64,000 nucleotides of DNA from Pseudomonas poae (GCA_028869255.1 CP110972.1:191001-255000); one strand, 5' to 3'. Shown: positions 52,399-63,436, counted from the first letter of the stretch. Numbers and translations: made by a program. Notes: generated by a model from the sequence alone, not told the origin.

Positions 52399-52504
52399 GG
52401 TAGGCCGTTGTCGGTTGCTTGGACTTGAAATGACTTCGGATTGTACGGGCGGTTGCTGCCGGAGTACAGGTATGAGGCCGCAGTGTGTTTTTGTGGGAGG
52501 TGTG

Positions 52505-54037
52505 TCAGTCCTCTACCGGTGGATTCAATTTGATCCGCCGATTTTCCTGATACCAATGCAGCGCAATCAGCAGCAGCGTCGGCACGCCCAGCATGCAAGT
52601 GATCAGGAAGAAGTTGTGATACCCGAACTTCTCCACCATCACCCCCGAGTACCCACCGATCAAGCGCGGCAGCAACAGCATGATCGAGCTGAGCAGCGCA
52701 TATTGGGTGGCCGAGAACTTGAGGTTGGTCAGGCTCGACAGGTAAGCCACGAAGGCCGAGGTGGCCAGGCCCGAGCTGAAGTTATCCAGAGAAATGGTGA
52801 AGATCAGCATCTGCAGGTCGGGGCCCCTGTCGGCGAGCATCACGAACAGCAGGTTGGTGCCGGCCGACGCCACGCCGCCGATAAACAGGATCGGCAGGAT
52901 ACCGAACCGCACGATCAGCAGGCCGCCCATACCGGCGCCGAGCAGGGTCATGATCAGGCCGAAGATCTTGCTGACCCCGGCGATCTGGTCCTTGGTAAAA
53001 CCCTGGTCGATGTAGAACACGTTGGCCATCACGCCCATCACCGTGTCGGACATGCGATAGGTGGCGATCAGCCCCAGCAGCAGTAACGCTTGCCAGCGGT
53101 AGCGCAGGATAAAATCGTTGACCGGCGTCAGCACCGGCGCCAAGCCGCGGCGGCCCATGGCTGAAAGGCACAGGGCGCTGAGGGTGATATAGAGGATGGC
53201 GCGCAGGAAGGCGCGGTCTTCCATCAGCAACTCCCATAGGCTCACGCCATGGAATACCACGCTGGCGAAGTCGGTGTTGTAGAGCTGAGTAAACATGGCC
53301 GGTACCGACACCAGCAGCACGATCAACACAAACACCGACACCAGCTGATGCACAAAGCTGTAGCGCCCGGCCTGCAACTGAGTGCGCAGTGGCACGTTGG
53401 GTTCGCGCATGAACAAGGTGGTCAGCAGCGCCGGAATCATCAGCACGCCGAAGAGTACATAGGTGCCGGTCCAGGCCGAGTGTTTATAGTTGAAGCCAGT
53501 GGAGCCGAAGCCTTCGGCAAAAAACAGCGCGCCCGCTGTCGCCAGCAGGGCAGCAATGCGGTAGCCGGACATATAGCTGGCGGCGAGGGCGGCCTGGCGG
53601 CTGTCGTCGGCGATTTCCAGGCGATAGGCGTCTACGGCAATGTCCTGGGTCGCAGAGGCGAACGCCACGACTACAGCAATTGCGATCAGCCAGGACAAGT
53701 GTTTCTGAGGGTCGCAGAACCCCATGCCGATCAATCCAAGGATCACCAGCGACTGGGCAAGCACCAGCCAGGAACGACGACGGCCGAGTTTACCCAGCAG
53801 CGGCAGGCGCCATTGGTCAAGCAGCGGCGACCACACCCATTTGAAGGCGTATGCCAGGCCAATCAGGCTCGCATAGCCGATGGTCTCGCGGGCCACACCG
53901 GCCTCACGCAACCACACTGAAAGCGTCGAGAACACCAACATGTAAGGCAGGCCGGCGGCGAAGCCGAGCAACAACAGGACCAACGTCGAAGGGCTGGCAT
54001 AGGCGGCGAGCGCGGCGCGCCAGGTTTTACGGGGCAT
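52505..54037 (-). CDS. ampG: AmpG-family muropeptide permease
   Basis: A 510-residue MFS protein with 12-14 helices that should import GlcNAc-anhydromuropeptides for recycling; it can influence AmpC beta-lactamase induction. Visible signatures: [22 protein letters not shown] at helix 1, [17 protein letters not shown] segment ([14 protein letters not shown]) and [19 protein letters not shown]. It is shorter than the P. aeruginosa PA4393 AmpG but within the family range. It fits with MltF and NagA-type recycling functions elsewhere in the window, though not in an operon with them. Confidence 0.9.
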   Translation of the reverse strand: MPRKTWRAALAAYASPSTLVLLLLGFAAGLPYMLVFSTLSVWLREAGVARETIGYASLIGLAYAFKWVWSPLLDQWRLPLLGKLGRRRSWLVLAQSLVILGLIGMGFCDPQKHLSWLIAIAVVVAFASATQDIAVDAYRLEIADDSRQAALAASYMSGYRIAALLATAGALFFAEGFGSTGFNYKHSAWTGTYVLFGVLMIPALLTTLFMREPNVPLRTQLQAGRYSFVHQLVSVFVLIVLLVSVPAMFTQLYNTDFASVVFHGVSLWELLMEDRAFLRAILYITLSALCLSAMGRRGLAPVLTPVNDFILRYRWQALLLLGLIATYRMSDTVMGVMANVFYIDQGFTKDQIAGVSKIFGLIMTLLGAGMGGLLIVRFGILPILFIGGVASAGTNLLFVMLADRGPDLQMLIFTISLDNFSSGLATSAFVAYLSSLTNLKFSATQYALLSSIMLLLPRLIGGYSGVMVEKFGYHNFFLITCMLGVPTLLLIALHWYQENRRIKLNPPVED

Positions 54038-54080
54038 GGGCTGGAGTCTGCCTCAGATTCACGGAAACAAAGCGCGCACT

Positions 54081-54443
54081 CTAACCGCTGTGCTCTACCG
54101 GGCGCCAGCCATGACGCTGAATATCCACGCGATTGTTGCGGACCGTGACGCCTTCTTCGCGCAAACGCGCCCGTTGTTCATCGCCCGAGGCCGTGCCCGC
54201 CGGCAGACTTATCCGACCACCGGCACCCAGCACGCGGTGCCAAGGCAGTTTGCTGCCCTCGGGCAACTGGCTCAGCGTGCGCCCCACAAAGCGTGCAGCG
54301 CGCCCAAGCCCGGCCAGTTGGGCCAGTTCGCCGTAGCTCACCACGCAACCTGCGGGCACTTGCGCCAGGGTCAGGTACAGCGCGGTGCGGCGCATCTCGG
54401 CGGGGCTTTGTGCTGTGTCGGCGGGTTCGTTCGCTCTAGGCAT
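54081..54443 (-). CDS. Alkyltransferase-like (ATL/MGMT-fold) protein
   Basis: A 120-residue protein with the MGMT DNA-binding domain: VPAGCVVSYGELAQLAGLGRAARFVG and PWHRVLGAGGRISLP. The active-site Cys of true O6-alkylguanine transferases (PCHRV) is replaced by Trp (PWHRV), the defining change of ATL proteins, which flag bulky or alkylated guanines for nucleotide excision repair. It is 43 bases upstream of ampG on the same strand. Confidence 0.9.
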   Translation of the reverse strand: MPRANEPADTAQSPAEMRRTALYLTLAQVPAGCVVSYGELAQLAGLGRAARFVGRTLSQLPEGSKLPWHRVLGAGGRISLPAGTASGDEQRARLREEGVTVRNNRVDIQRHGWRPVEHSG

Positions 54444-54568
54444 GTTTTGTAAGAAAAGTCTGGAAGTATGGCGATGAGAATTGAACTCAATATAAATACT
54501 TGAGTCAGTCCTAGCTATCTAACACGATAATCGTCCTTTTTCGCCAACCTTGAGCTCACTATCCGCTT

Positions 54569-55576
54569 ATGTTGTCCAGAACCCTGCTGTGCCTTGCTGT
54601 TTTCAGCGCCTCCACGCCCTTGCTCGCCGATACCGTCTGGTTGAAGAACGGTGACCGCCTGACGGGCAAGATCAAAGTCTTTGACGGTGGCAAGTTGCTG
54701 ATCCAGACCGATTACGCAGGCGCCATCCCGGTGGACTGGAAGCAGGTGAAAACCCTGGAGAGCGACCAGGAGCTGCTGGTCAAGCAGGATGCCTACACCG
54801 GGGAAAAGGCCAAGTCGCTGCAAGCGGCGGACGATGGCAAAGTGGTCCTGGCCAATGGTGAGGCGCCCAAGACCGTCGAATTGGCGAGCATCCAGCAAAT
54901 CATGAAGCCCAAGCCGATCATTGAAGACCTGGTGTGGAAGGGCAATGTCGACCTGGCGCTGGACTACAAGCGTGCCGACAAAGACACCAACGACTACGAC
55001 GTCGACTTCAAGACCACCGCGCGTCATGGCCAATGGCGCCATACCGGGCAGGGCGAATACAACCGCGAATTCCAGGATGACGTCACCACCACCGACAACT
55101 GGGCCCTGGAATATGACCTGGACCGGTTCCTCACCGAACACTGGTTCTGGCAGGGCCGCCTGACCTACAAGCGCGACAAGGTTGAAGACCTGTCCCGCCA
55201 GCGCACCGTCGGTACCGGCCCGGGCTACCAGTTCTGGGATGATGAGCTGGGCGCGTTCTCCCTCGGCTCGCTGCTCAACCGCACCGATTACGAATATGCC
55301 GACGGTGGCAAGGACAACTTCTATTCCCTGGCCATGAAGTGGAACTACAACCGCTACCTGGTGGGCAAGACCGTCGAATTCTTCACCAATGGCGAACTGG
55401 GCAAGCCGCTCTCAGGGCCGGCTGCCTACTCCTTGGATTCGGAAATTGGCCTGCGCTACAAAGTCACCGAGTGGGCTTCGCTCAACCTCAAGGCCGAGCG
55501 CGACATTATCAGTGGCGACTCGCAAAGCAGCTTGAGCAAGACCCGTTACACCGCAGGCTTTGGCGTGGCCTGGTAA
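54569..55576 (+). CDS. DUF481 outer-membrane beta-barrel protein
   Basis: A 335-residue exported protein: signal peptide (about 1-20, ending TPLLAD), a small N-terminal beta domain (WLKNGDRLTGKI, about 22-80), then a DUF481-type barrel of alternating strands (KGNVDLALDYKRADKDTND to the terminal GFGVAW, a typical C-terminal outer-membrane signature). It resembles YdiY; function unknown. Single gene. Confidence 0.85.
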   Translation: MLSRTLLCLAVFSASTPLLADTVWLKNGDRLTGKIKVFDGGKLLIQTDYAGAIPVDWKQVKTLESDQELLVKQDAYTGEKAKSLQAADDGKVVLANGEAPKTVELASIQQIMKPKPIIEDLVWKGNVDLALDYKRADKDTNDYDVDFKTTARHGQWRHTGQGEYNREFQDDVTTTDNWALEYDLDRFLTEHWFWQGRLTYKRDKVEDLSRQRTVGTGPGYQFWDDELGAFSLGSLLNRTDYEYADGGKDNFYSLAMKWNYNRYLVGKTVEFFTNGELGKPLSGPAAYSLDSEIGLRYKVTEWASLNLKAERDIISGDSQSSLSKTRYTAGFGVAW

Positions 55577-55682
55577 TCAGGCGGCACAAAACCCGCTTGG
55601 CAACCTTTGCGGTTATTGATTACCTTGTGATGAGATCCATTCCCATAGGCTATGGGCGGCGCAATTCCCGAGGAGTCATACG

Positions 55683-56413
55683 TTGAGCGCACAGGTTGCC
55701 AAGAACGCCCGAGAGCTGTTGCTCAAGGAATACCGTGGGGCTCTCTCCACACTGTCCAAAGCCATGCCGGGGTTTCCCTTCGGCTCGGTCGTGCCTTATT
55801 GCCTCGACGAGCAGGGCCGCCCGCTGATCCTGATCAGCCGCATCGCCCAGCACACCCATAACCTGCAAAAAGACCCCAAGTGCTCGCTGCTGGTCGGCGA
55901 GCGCGAAGCGGATGACGTGCAGGCCGTGGGCCGCCTGACCTACCTGGGCGAAGCCGAAAAGCTCGAGGACGGCGCTGCCATCGAGGCGGCGGCCGAGCGT
56001 TATTACCGCTACTTCCCCGACTCGGCCAATTACCACAAGGCCCACGATTTCGACTTCTGGGTGATCAAACCGGTACGCCATCGTTATATCGGCGGGTTTG
56101 GCGCGATTCACTGGGTCGACCAACTGACCCTGGCCAACCCGTTCGCGGGCAAGGCCGAACGCGGCATGATCGAACACATGAACAGCGATCACACCAAGGC
56201 CATCGCCCATTATGTTGCCCTGACCGGCTTGCCCACCTTTGAGCCTGCACAATTGGCCGGTATCGACAGCGAAGGCATGCACCTGCGTATCGGCCAAGCC
56301 TTGCATTGGTTGGCTTTTGCGGAGCCTTGCAACACTCCGACACAAGTACGCGAAGCCTTGGTTTCATTGGCTCACGCCGAGGTCTGGCCGAAAAAGAGCC
56401 CGCCAACGGTTGA
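55683..56413 (+). CDS. HugZ-family heme oxygenase-like protein (3' frameshift)
   Basis: A split-barrel flavin-reductase/PNPOx-like protein of about 243 residues, with an N-terminal pyridoxamine-oxidase-type domain (GALSTLSKAMPGFPFGSVVPY) and a C-terminal DUF2470 domain (MIEHMNSDHTKAIAHYV). Relatives (HugZ) bind or degrade heme. It starts with TTG at 55683, with AGGAG eight bases before. At 56391-56395 (A5) the frame seems to slip: as written it runs to 56468 through unconserved residues, whereas one extra A gives WPKKEPANG and a stop at 56411-56413. I give the restored end; this correction is less certain than the others. Confidence 0.78.
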
Positions 56414-56479
56414 ATTCACGAAACGGCGACGTCATCTAAGGTGGACTGGCAAGGCATTCTTGCGTTGAGGAACCATTTG

Positions 56480-56955
56480 ATGCGCCCTTTTTATTGCTCT
56501 TTCTGCTATTCCCGGTGTTGGAGCTGTTCGTATTCGTTCAAGTCAGCGGTGCGATCGGGTTTTTCCCGGCTCTGCTGCTGATCATTCTCGGCTCGATGCT
56601 CGGCGTTCTGGTGCTGCGCGTCGCCGGCCTGGCCACGGCGCTGCGTGCCCGTGAAAGCCTGAATCGCGGTGAACTGCCGGCCCAGACCATGCTTGAGGGC
56701 CTGATGATGGCCCTGGCTGGCGGCCTGTTGATCCTGCCGGGCTTTATCAGCGACGTGGTCGGCCTGGTGATGCTGTTGCCGGTCACCCGCAAGCTGCTGG
56801 CCGGCAAGATGCGTCAGCGTGCCGAAGAAGCGGCGATTCGCCAGCGTGCCTTCGCCGACGACCTGCAACCCCGTGGTGGCCCGGCTCCGCGCCAGCCTTT
56901 GGGGCGTGAAGGGGATGTGATCGAAGGCGAGTTCGAGCACCGCGACAACAAATAA
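56480..56955 (+). CDS. fxsA: FxsA family membrane protein (5' frameshift)
   Basis: A cytoplasmic-membrane protein of about 158 residues whose E. coli relative modulates exclusion of phage T7 by the F plasmid. Two to three hydrophobic segments (LLFPVLELFVFVQV, FFPALLLIILGSMLG, ALAGGLLILPGFISD) and a charged tail. The ATG at 56480 has AGGA eight bases before it, but the T5 run 56488-56492 throws MRPF out of frame; one more T gives MRPFLLLFLLFPVLE. Without it, translation would have to begin at TTG 56494. Confidence 0.88.
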
Positions 56956-56968
56956 CCGCTTCACCGGC

Positions 56969-56997
56969 ACGGCACCCTTGGGTGCCGTGTTGCTTTT
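56969..56997 (+). terminator. fxsA terminator
   Basis: ACGGCACCC/GGTGCCGT stem with TTG loop followed by GTTGCTTTT. It separates fxsA from the groES promoter. Confidence 0.82.
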
Positions 56998-57031
56998 ATA
57001 GGCCGGCACACGCAAAAAATTTCATCCCCGG

Positions 57032-57062
57032 CCCCTTGTAATAAGCTTATGCGCCCTTATGT
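57032..57062 (+). promoter_or_regulatory. sigma32-type heat-shock promoter of groESL
   Basis: CCCCTTGTA (57032-57040), 13-base spacer, CCCTTATGT (57054-57062), matching the CTTGAA / CCCATNT heat-shock pattern. It is 140 bases before groES. Confidence 0.75.
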
Positions 57063-57195
57063 AACGGTCACCGCAAGGTTTCTGGTGGCGACACCAGACA
57101 GACTTCCGCGTTTTGCTCTGCGAAGCGCGACCGGCACCGCCGGATTAAACCTGCCGGTACTGACACCGGCCGATGAAAAACACAATTAGGAGAGA
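57063..57195 (+). ncRNA. groES 5' leader RNA (Pseudomon-groES-like)
   Basis: The leader is long and structured. A perfect hairpin TCTGGTG-GCGA-CACCAGA (57081-57098) has a GNRA tetraloop; further downstream ACCGGC (57130-57135) can pair with GCCGGT (57153-57158). A conserved Pseudomonas groES leader motif has been described by comparative genomics (Weinberg and colleagues); this region is probably it. A thermosensor role is possible but inferred. Confidence 0.6.
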
Positions 57196-57201
57196 TCGAC
57201 A

Positions 57202-57498
57202 ATGAGCAAGCTTCGTCCTCTGCACGACCGCGTCGTTATCCGTCGCAGCGAAGAAGAAAAGAAAACCGCTGGCGGTATCGTTCTGCCAGGTTCGGCTGCT
57301 GAAAAAGCCAACCACGGTGTGATCGTCGCTGCAGGCCCAGGCAAGACTCTGGAAAACGGTGAAGTGCGTGCGCTGGCCGTTAAAGTCGGTGACAAGGTTG
57401 TATTCGGTCCTTACTCCGGCAGCAACACTGTGAAAGTTGACGGCGAAGACCTGCTGGTCATGGCTGAGAACGAGATTCTCGCTGTACTGGAAGGCTGA
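57202..57498 (+). CDS. groES: Co-chaperonin GroES
   Basis: A 98-residue lid of the GroEL chamber, with [13 protein letters not shown] start, [12 protein letters not shown] mobile loop and NEILAVLEG end. ATG follows TTAGGAGAGATCGACA. First gene of the groESL operon, 50 bases before groEL. Confidence 0.97.
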   Translation: MSKLRPLHDRVVIRRSEEEKKTAGGIVLPGSAAEKANHGVIVAAGPGKTLENGEVRALAVKVGDKVVFGPYSGSNTVKVDGEDLLVMAENEILAVLEG

Positions 57499-57536
57499 TT
57501 TTCCCGCTCATTTTTCCGTTACTCCAAAGAATTTAA

Positions 57537-59194
<1,658 letters not shown>

Positions 59195-59214
59195 GCCAGC
59201 CTTACCCGGCTAAT

Positions 59215-59252
59215 AAAAAGCCCCGCCTGCAGTGATGCAGGCGGGGCTTTTT
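59215..59252 (+). terminator. groESL terminator
   Basis: AAAAAGCCCCGCCTGCA pairs with TGCAGGCGGGGCTTTTT, one of the strongest hairpins in the window, 20 bases after the groEL stop. Confidence 0.95.
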
Positions 59253-59324
59253 ATGCCTGGGTTTTGCCAGGCGTGAGGGTGCATCAGCCTGCCAACCTCT
59301 TTGTGGGTGGGGGGTGAAGCGATA

Positions 59325-59332
59325 GTGAAAAA
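59325..59332. promoter_or_regulatory. ColR-box-like motif upstream of colR
   Basis: GTGAAAAA, the reverse complement of the TTTTTCAC core remembered from ColR-regulated promoters, 126 bases before colR. A single short match; autoregulation is only a suggestion. Confidence 0.35.
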
Positions 59333-59457
59333 CTCGTGAAGCGAATCAATTGGTTGAAAAAACTTATAGAGTCACTCCACTGCCCTAGTCGTAAGCCACA
59401 CTTGGCCTTAAGCTGCGCGAGCCAACACGGCCGTTACCGCGTACGGAGACACTGCCC

Positions 59458-60141
59458 ATGCGAATTTTATTGGTTGAAGACAACCGCGATATTCTGGCCA
59501 ACCTGGCGGATTACCTGGGGCTCAAGGGCTACACCGTGGACTGTGCGCAGGACGGTTTGTCGGGCCTGCACCTGGCCGCCACCGAGCATTACGACCTGAT
59601 CGTGCTCGACATCATGCTGCCCGGTATCGACGGCTACACCCTGTGCAAGCGCCTGCGCGAAGACGCGCGCCGTGATACGCCGGTGATCATGCTCACTGCC
59701 CGTGATCAGTTGGATGATCGGCTGCAGGGCTTCAAGTCCGGCGCTGATGATTACCTGCTCAAACCGTTTGCCCTGTCGGAGCTGGCCGCACGCATCGAAG
59801 CCGTGTTGCGCCGTGCCCAGGGGGGCGGTCGTCGGGCGCTGCAGGTTGGTGATCTGAGCTACGACCTCGATACCCTGGAAGTGACCCGCGAAGGGCGCCT
59901 GCTCAAGCTCAACCCTGTCGGCCTCAAACTGCTGGCGGTGCTGATGCAGAAAAGCCCGCATGTACTGCGCCGTGAAATCCTCGAAGAAGCCCTGTGGGGC
60001 GACGACTGCCCCGACAGCGACAGCTTGCGCAGCCACGTGCACCAACTGCGCCAAGTGATCGATAAACCGTTCGCCAAGCCGTTGCTGCAAACGGTGCACG
60101 GCGTGGGTTATCGCTTGGCCGAGGGACGAGATGGAGTTTAA
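59458..60141 (+). CDS. colR: Response regulator ColR
   Basis: An OmpR-type regulator of 227 residues: receiver with Asp51 (LIVLDIMLPG) and Lys102, and a C-terminal winged helix ending VHGVGYRLAEGRDGV. The sequence strongly resembles ColR, which in P. putida and P. fluorescens controls membrane integrity, metal tolerance and root colonization. Its end overlaps colS by 11 bases. Confidence 0.93.
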   Translation: MRILLVEDNRDILANLADYLGLKGYTVDCAQDGLSGLHLAATEHYDLIVLDIMLPGIDGYTLCKRLREDARRDTPVIMLTARDQLDDRLQGFKSGADDYLLKPFALSELAARIEAVLRRAQGGGRRALQVGDLSYDLDTLEVTREGRLLKLNPVGLKLLAVLMQKSPHVLRREILEEALWGDDCPDSDSLRSHVHQLRQVIDKPFAKPLLQTVHGVGYRLAEGRDGV

Positions 60142-61411
60142 GCAAAGCCTTGCCCAACGGATCATCATCGCTTTCGCGTTGATGAGTGCGTTGGTGGCGG
60201 GAGCCTTCGCCATGGGCATCGTCGCGACTGTGCACCTGGTGGAAGAGAAGTTGATTTCGGCGGGCCTGGGTGGTGACCTGCAGCGCCTGTTGCTAATGGA
60301 TACCGTCGAAGACTGGCGGCACCGTCCTGAGCCGGACCAGTTGTTTTACTTCAGCGGTGGCCCTGGCGACTTCGAGTTACCCAAGGACCTGCGGCATCTG
60401 GAGCCGGGTTTCCACGAAGTGTTTCGCGAGACCCTGTCGTACCACGCGATGGTCGAAGTGGTCGACGGCCGGCGCTATGTGCTGTTGCAGGATCAAAGTG
60501 ATTTTGAAGAGCGCGAGCGCGTGCTGTTTGCCGTGGTGCTGGTGGGCTTTGTGCTCAGCCTGGCGCTGGCCGTGTTCCTCGGCTGGGTGCTGGCCCGCAA
60601 GGTGATGGCACCGGTGGTGCGCCTGGCCCGTCAGGTGCGGCATCGCGACCAGTTACTGGGTCTGGCGCCGCCCCTGGCGCCGGACTACGCGGCCGACGAA
60701 GTGGGCGAGCTGGCCGTCGCGTTCGACGCCACGCTGGGGCGCTTGCGCCAGGCATTGTCCCGTGAGCAAATGTTTACCAGCGATGTCAGCCACGAGCTGC
60801 GCACGCCCTTGATGGTGTTGGCCAGCTCCTGCGAGTTGTTGCTGGAGAATCCGGCCATCGACCAGCGCGGGCGTAACCAGGTGTTGCGTATCGCCAGGGC
60901 GTGTGAAGAAATGCGCGAGCTGGTGCAGACCTTCCTGATGCTGGCCCGTGCCCAGCACGACGCCGCCGCCATGTCGCCGCAAGTCAGCCTGACGCAGGTG
61001 GCCGATGACCTGCTCGGCATCTGGCGCGGGCCTATCGAGCAAAAAGGCCTGGAATTGATCTATCAGCCGGGCAACCCCCTCGATACGCGTTACAACACCA
61101 CCTTCCTGCATGCGGTGATGGGCAATCTGCTGCGCAACGCCCTGCATTACACCGAGCAGGGTTTTATCCGGCTTACCCTGGAGCCGAGCGGGTTTGTGGT
61201 AGAGGACAGCGGTGTCGGTATACCCGAGGACAAGCGTGAGGCGATGTTCGAGCCTTTTGTGCGCGGCAGCGAAAAACGCGGTGAGGGCCTGGGGCTGGGC
61301 CTGTCACTGGTCCAGCGGATCTGCGAGAACCAGGGCTGGAGCGTCAGCCTGAGCACCATGGAGCCCAATGGCTGCCGCTTTCATGTCGAATTGAGTCAGG
61401 TCAAAGCCTGA
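60131..61411 (+). CDS. colS: Sensor histidine kinase ColS
   Basis: A 426-residue inner-membrane kinase: two membrane segments (about 12-32 and 131-155), a periplasmic domain of about 100 residues, HAMP-like region, phospho-acceptor His221 (SDVSHELRTPL), and an ATP-binding domain (NLLRNALHYT, GLGLGLSLVQ). Periplasmic residues His35, Glu38, Glu96, His105, Glu126 and Glu129 fit the metal-site residues reported for P. putida ColS, including the ExxE motif. It should sense excess zinc or ferric iron and phosphorylate ColR. Confidence 0.93.
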   Translation: MEFKQSLAQRIIIAFALMSALVAGAFAMGIVATVHLVEEKLISAGLGGDLQRLLLMDTVEDWRHRPEPDQLFYFSGGPGDFELPKDLRHLEPGFHEVFRETLSYHAMVEVVDGRRYVLLQDQSDFEERERVLFAVVLVGFVLSLALAVFLGWVLARKVMAPVVRLARQVRHRDQLLGLAPPLAPDYAADEVGELAVAFDATLGRLRQALSREQMFTSDVSHELRTPLMVLASSCELLLENPAIDQRGRNQVLRIARACEEMRELVQTFLMLARAQHDAAAMSPQVSLTQVADDLLGIWRGPIEQKGLELIYQPGNPLDTRYNTTFLHAVMGNLLRNALHYTEQGFIRLTLEPSGFVVEDSGVGIPEDKREAMFEPFVRGSEKRGEGLGLGLSLVQRICENQGWSVSLSTMEPNGCRFHVELSQVKA

Positions 61412-61523
61412 CCGCTTCCCCTGCCGCTATTCTGCCGAAGTACCCCGTACTTCGGCGAAGATGGCCCCATGCTATTGCATGTGTCTGTAAAGTCTTGAAA
61501 TGTATGGGATTGGACAGGACAAG

Positions 61524-61531
61524 TTTTTCAC
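61524..61531 (+). promoter_or_regulatory. ColR-box-like motif before LPS-modification operon
   Basis: TTTTTCAC 69 bases before the methyltransferase gene, preceded by GGACAAG. It matches the core I recall for ColR sites. As these genes are known ColR targets in P. fluorescens, the site is plausible, but the motif is short. Confidence 0.45.
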
Positions 61532-61599
61532 AACGGGTTGACCTGTTGATCACAGGGCGCTGAGTAAGGTTGCAGGCATCAGCACCTGGAGATCCGTTG

Positions 61600-62280
61600 A
61601 TGTCTAAATCTATCAAGCTCGAATTTTCCGAAAAGTACGACGACGATCACGCCCACGAATATTTGCTCAAGCATCAGGACAATCTGGCTCGCCGGTTGTC
61701 CCACAAACGCGACGAGCAACTGGCCCGTGGTGCGTTGGCGATGGCCGGTGAGCCTGGCCTGGTGCTGGACCTGCCGTGTGGTGCCGGGCGTTTCTGGCCG
61801 CTGCTGGCGGAAAAACCCAACCGCGTAATCATCGGCGCTGACAATTCGGCGTCTATGCTGAAGGTGGCAACGGTCGCCCAACCCGCGGATGTAGTGAAAC
61901 GGGTACGGCCCTTGCAGACATCTGCCTTTGATATCGATTTGCCTGATAACTCGGTCGACAGCATCTTCTGTATGCGCCTGTTGCACCACATTGGTGATCC
62001 GGCGCACCGGCTGGCGATACTGCGGGAGTTTCAACGTGTTACCCGCGACAGCGTGATCATTTCGCTGTGGGTTGATGGCAACTTCAAAGCCTGGAAGCGC
62101 AAGCGGCTGGAAGGCAAGCGTCGCGAGAACGGTGAGCAGGAAGGTTACCAAAATAGATTTGTGTTACCGGCTGCTACTGTAGAAGCAGAATTTGAAGAAG
62201 CCGGTTTTCGTGTCCAGGAGTCTCTGGACTTCATACCGCTGTACGCCATGTGGCGAGTGTATGTATTGCGCAAGAGGTAG
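61600..62280 (+). CDS. SAM-dependent methyltransferase (orf222-type, ColRS-linked)
   Basis: A 226-residue class I methyltransferase: motif I LVLDLPCGAGRFW, VIIGADNSASML and the SIFCMRLLHHI segment. It corresponds to orf222 of P. fluorescens, described downstream of colRS and co-regulated with wapQ. The substrate is not known; an LPS component is suggested by context. Four bases separate it from the kinase gene. Confidence 0.85.
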   Translation: MSKSIKLEFSEKYDDDHAHEYLLKHQDNLARRLSHKRDEQLARGALAMAGEPGLVLDLPCGAGRFWPLLAEKPNRVIIGADNSASMLKVATVAQPADVVKRVRPLQTSAFDIDLPDNSVDSIFCMRLLHHIGDPAHRLAILREFQRVTRDSVIISLWVDGNFKAWKRKRLEGKRRENGEQEGYQNRFVLPAATVEAEFEEAGFRVQESLDFIPLYAMWRVYVLRKR

Positions 62281-62284
62281 CAGG

Positions 62285-63004
62285 ATGGCAGTTGAGTGCG
62301 TAGCAGGCAGTCCGGTAGCGCCCGAAGAACGCTTCGATTATTTCTGGCGTCAGCAAGGCGAGTGGGTCGAGGAACCCAACCGGCGGCGTGGCGGTGAAAG
62401 CGGTGTGCAGCGGGTAAAGAGCGCCAATGGCCGCTTGCTCTACAGCAAACGTCAGACTGGCCATATCTACCGCAGTTGGCTGCACCCGTTCGGCCGCCCT
62501 ACCGTGCTGCGCGAGCGTGATGCGCTCAAGGGCCTTCGCTTGCTGGATGTACGCGTGCCGGAAATGGTCTTTTGCGAGGCGCGTCGCGACCCCGAGTACC
62601 GCTGGAAGGCATTGCTGGTAACGGCTGCCCTCGATGGCTTCGACGAAATTGAAAACTGGTACGCCGCGGGTGGTCGCGAGCAGTACGGCGAGTTGGTACA
62701 CGAGCGGGTGCTCAAGGAATTGGCCGGTACCCTGGCGCGGATGCATAAGGGCCGCTGGCAGCATGGTTGCCTCTACATCAAGCACATTTTTGTACGTGTC
62801 ACCGGTGCCGGTGACTCGGCCAATGTGGAAGTGGCGTTGCTGGATTTCGAGAAATGCCGTCAGCGTTTGACCGCTTATCGGGCGGCTTCCCATGACATGC
62901 TGCAACTGCGTCGCCATTCGTCGTGGAACGATACTGATTGGGAAAAACTCAGCTACTTTTACGAGACGGCGTTTGGCAGCGCTATCAAGGGTTTAACCAA
63001 ATGA
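62285..63004 (+). CDS. wapQ: LPS kinase family protein (WapQ/InaA type)
   Basis: A 239-residue protein of the Kdo/WaaP lipopolysaccharide-kinase group: RQTGHIYRSWLHPFGRPTVLRE around the ATP-binding site, HKGRWQHGCLYIKHIF catalytic loop and LLDFEKCRQR for the DFG-like site. It probably phosphorylates LPS core heptose, which affects outer-membrane permeability. ATG 62285 follows AGGTAGCAGG. In P. fluorescens the orf222/wapQ operon is reported to be ColR-controlled, which fits this layout. Confidence 0.82.
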   Translation: MAVECVAGSPVAPEERFDYFWRQQGEWVEEPNRRRGGESGVQRVKSANGRLLYSKRQTGHIYRSWLHPFGRPTVLRERDALKGLRLLDVRVPEMVFCEARRDPEYRWKALLVTAALDGFDEIENWYAAGGREQYGELVHERVLKELAGTLARMHKGRWQHGCLYIKHIFVRVTGAGDSANVEVALLDFEKCRQRLTAYRAASHDMLQLRRHSSWNDTDWEKLSYFYETAFGSAIKGLTK

Positions 63005-63228
63005 AGCTAGAAATAGCACGAGGTTTGTTCCTGGTTGGGGCGTTGGGGGTTGCAGCCCTGGCTCTGGCCGCGTGGGAGCTGCCTCGCACACAGGTGCTGA
63101 GTGCGGCGCAGGGGAGCGGGCAGTGCCTGCTGCCGCGTGTTGCCAAGGTTAGTGTGGCGGCCAAGCCTGATCATGAGTTGTTGCTGTTCATGTTTGGGAT
63201 GTCTCAGGGGATGAGGCCGCAAAGTTGA
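63001..63228 (+). CDS. Small exported or membrane protein, unknown
   Basis: A 75-residue protein overlapping the wapQ stop (ATGA). One N-terminal hydrophobic segment (about 7-25, GLFLVGALGVAALALAAWEL) suggests a membrane anchor or signal; the rest has no recognised domain. Its coupling to wapQ makes a role in the same envelope pathway plausible. Confidence 0.65.
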   Translation: MKLEIARGLFLVGALGVAALALAAWELPRTQVLSAAQGSGQCLLPRVAKVSVAAKPDHELLLFMFGMSQGMRPQS

Positions 63229-63246
63229 AACGATTTGAATCTACCG

Positions 63247-63278
63247 AAGGGTCTTGCGATGTGAGGCCCTTTTTTTTG
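63247..63278 (+). terminator. Terminator of the orf222-wapQ operon
   Basis: AAGGGTCTT pairs with GAGGCCCTT (two G-U pairs) around GCGATGT and is followed by eight T residues. Confidence 0.82.
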
Positions 63279-63436
63279 GCTGTGCGTTAGGGGGAGGGGG
63301 TATATCCGTTGCTGTGGTAACGGCTGAGTATGGTTCCGCTCTTACAGCGGGTCACTTTTGGAAGGACCCAAAAGTAACCAAAAGGTCCTCGCCCCATCAC
63401 TCGGCACCTCGCTTAGGCTCGGCATGCCCTCACTCC

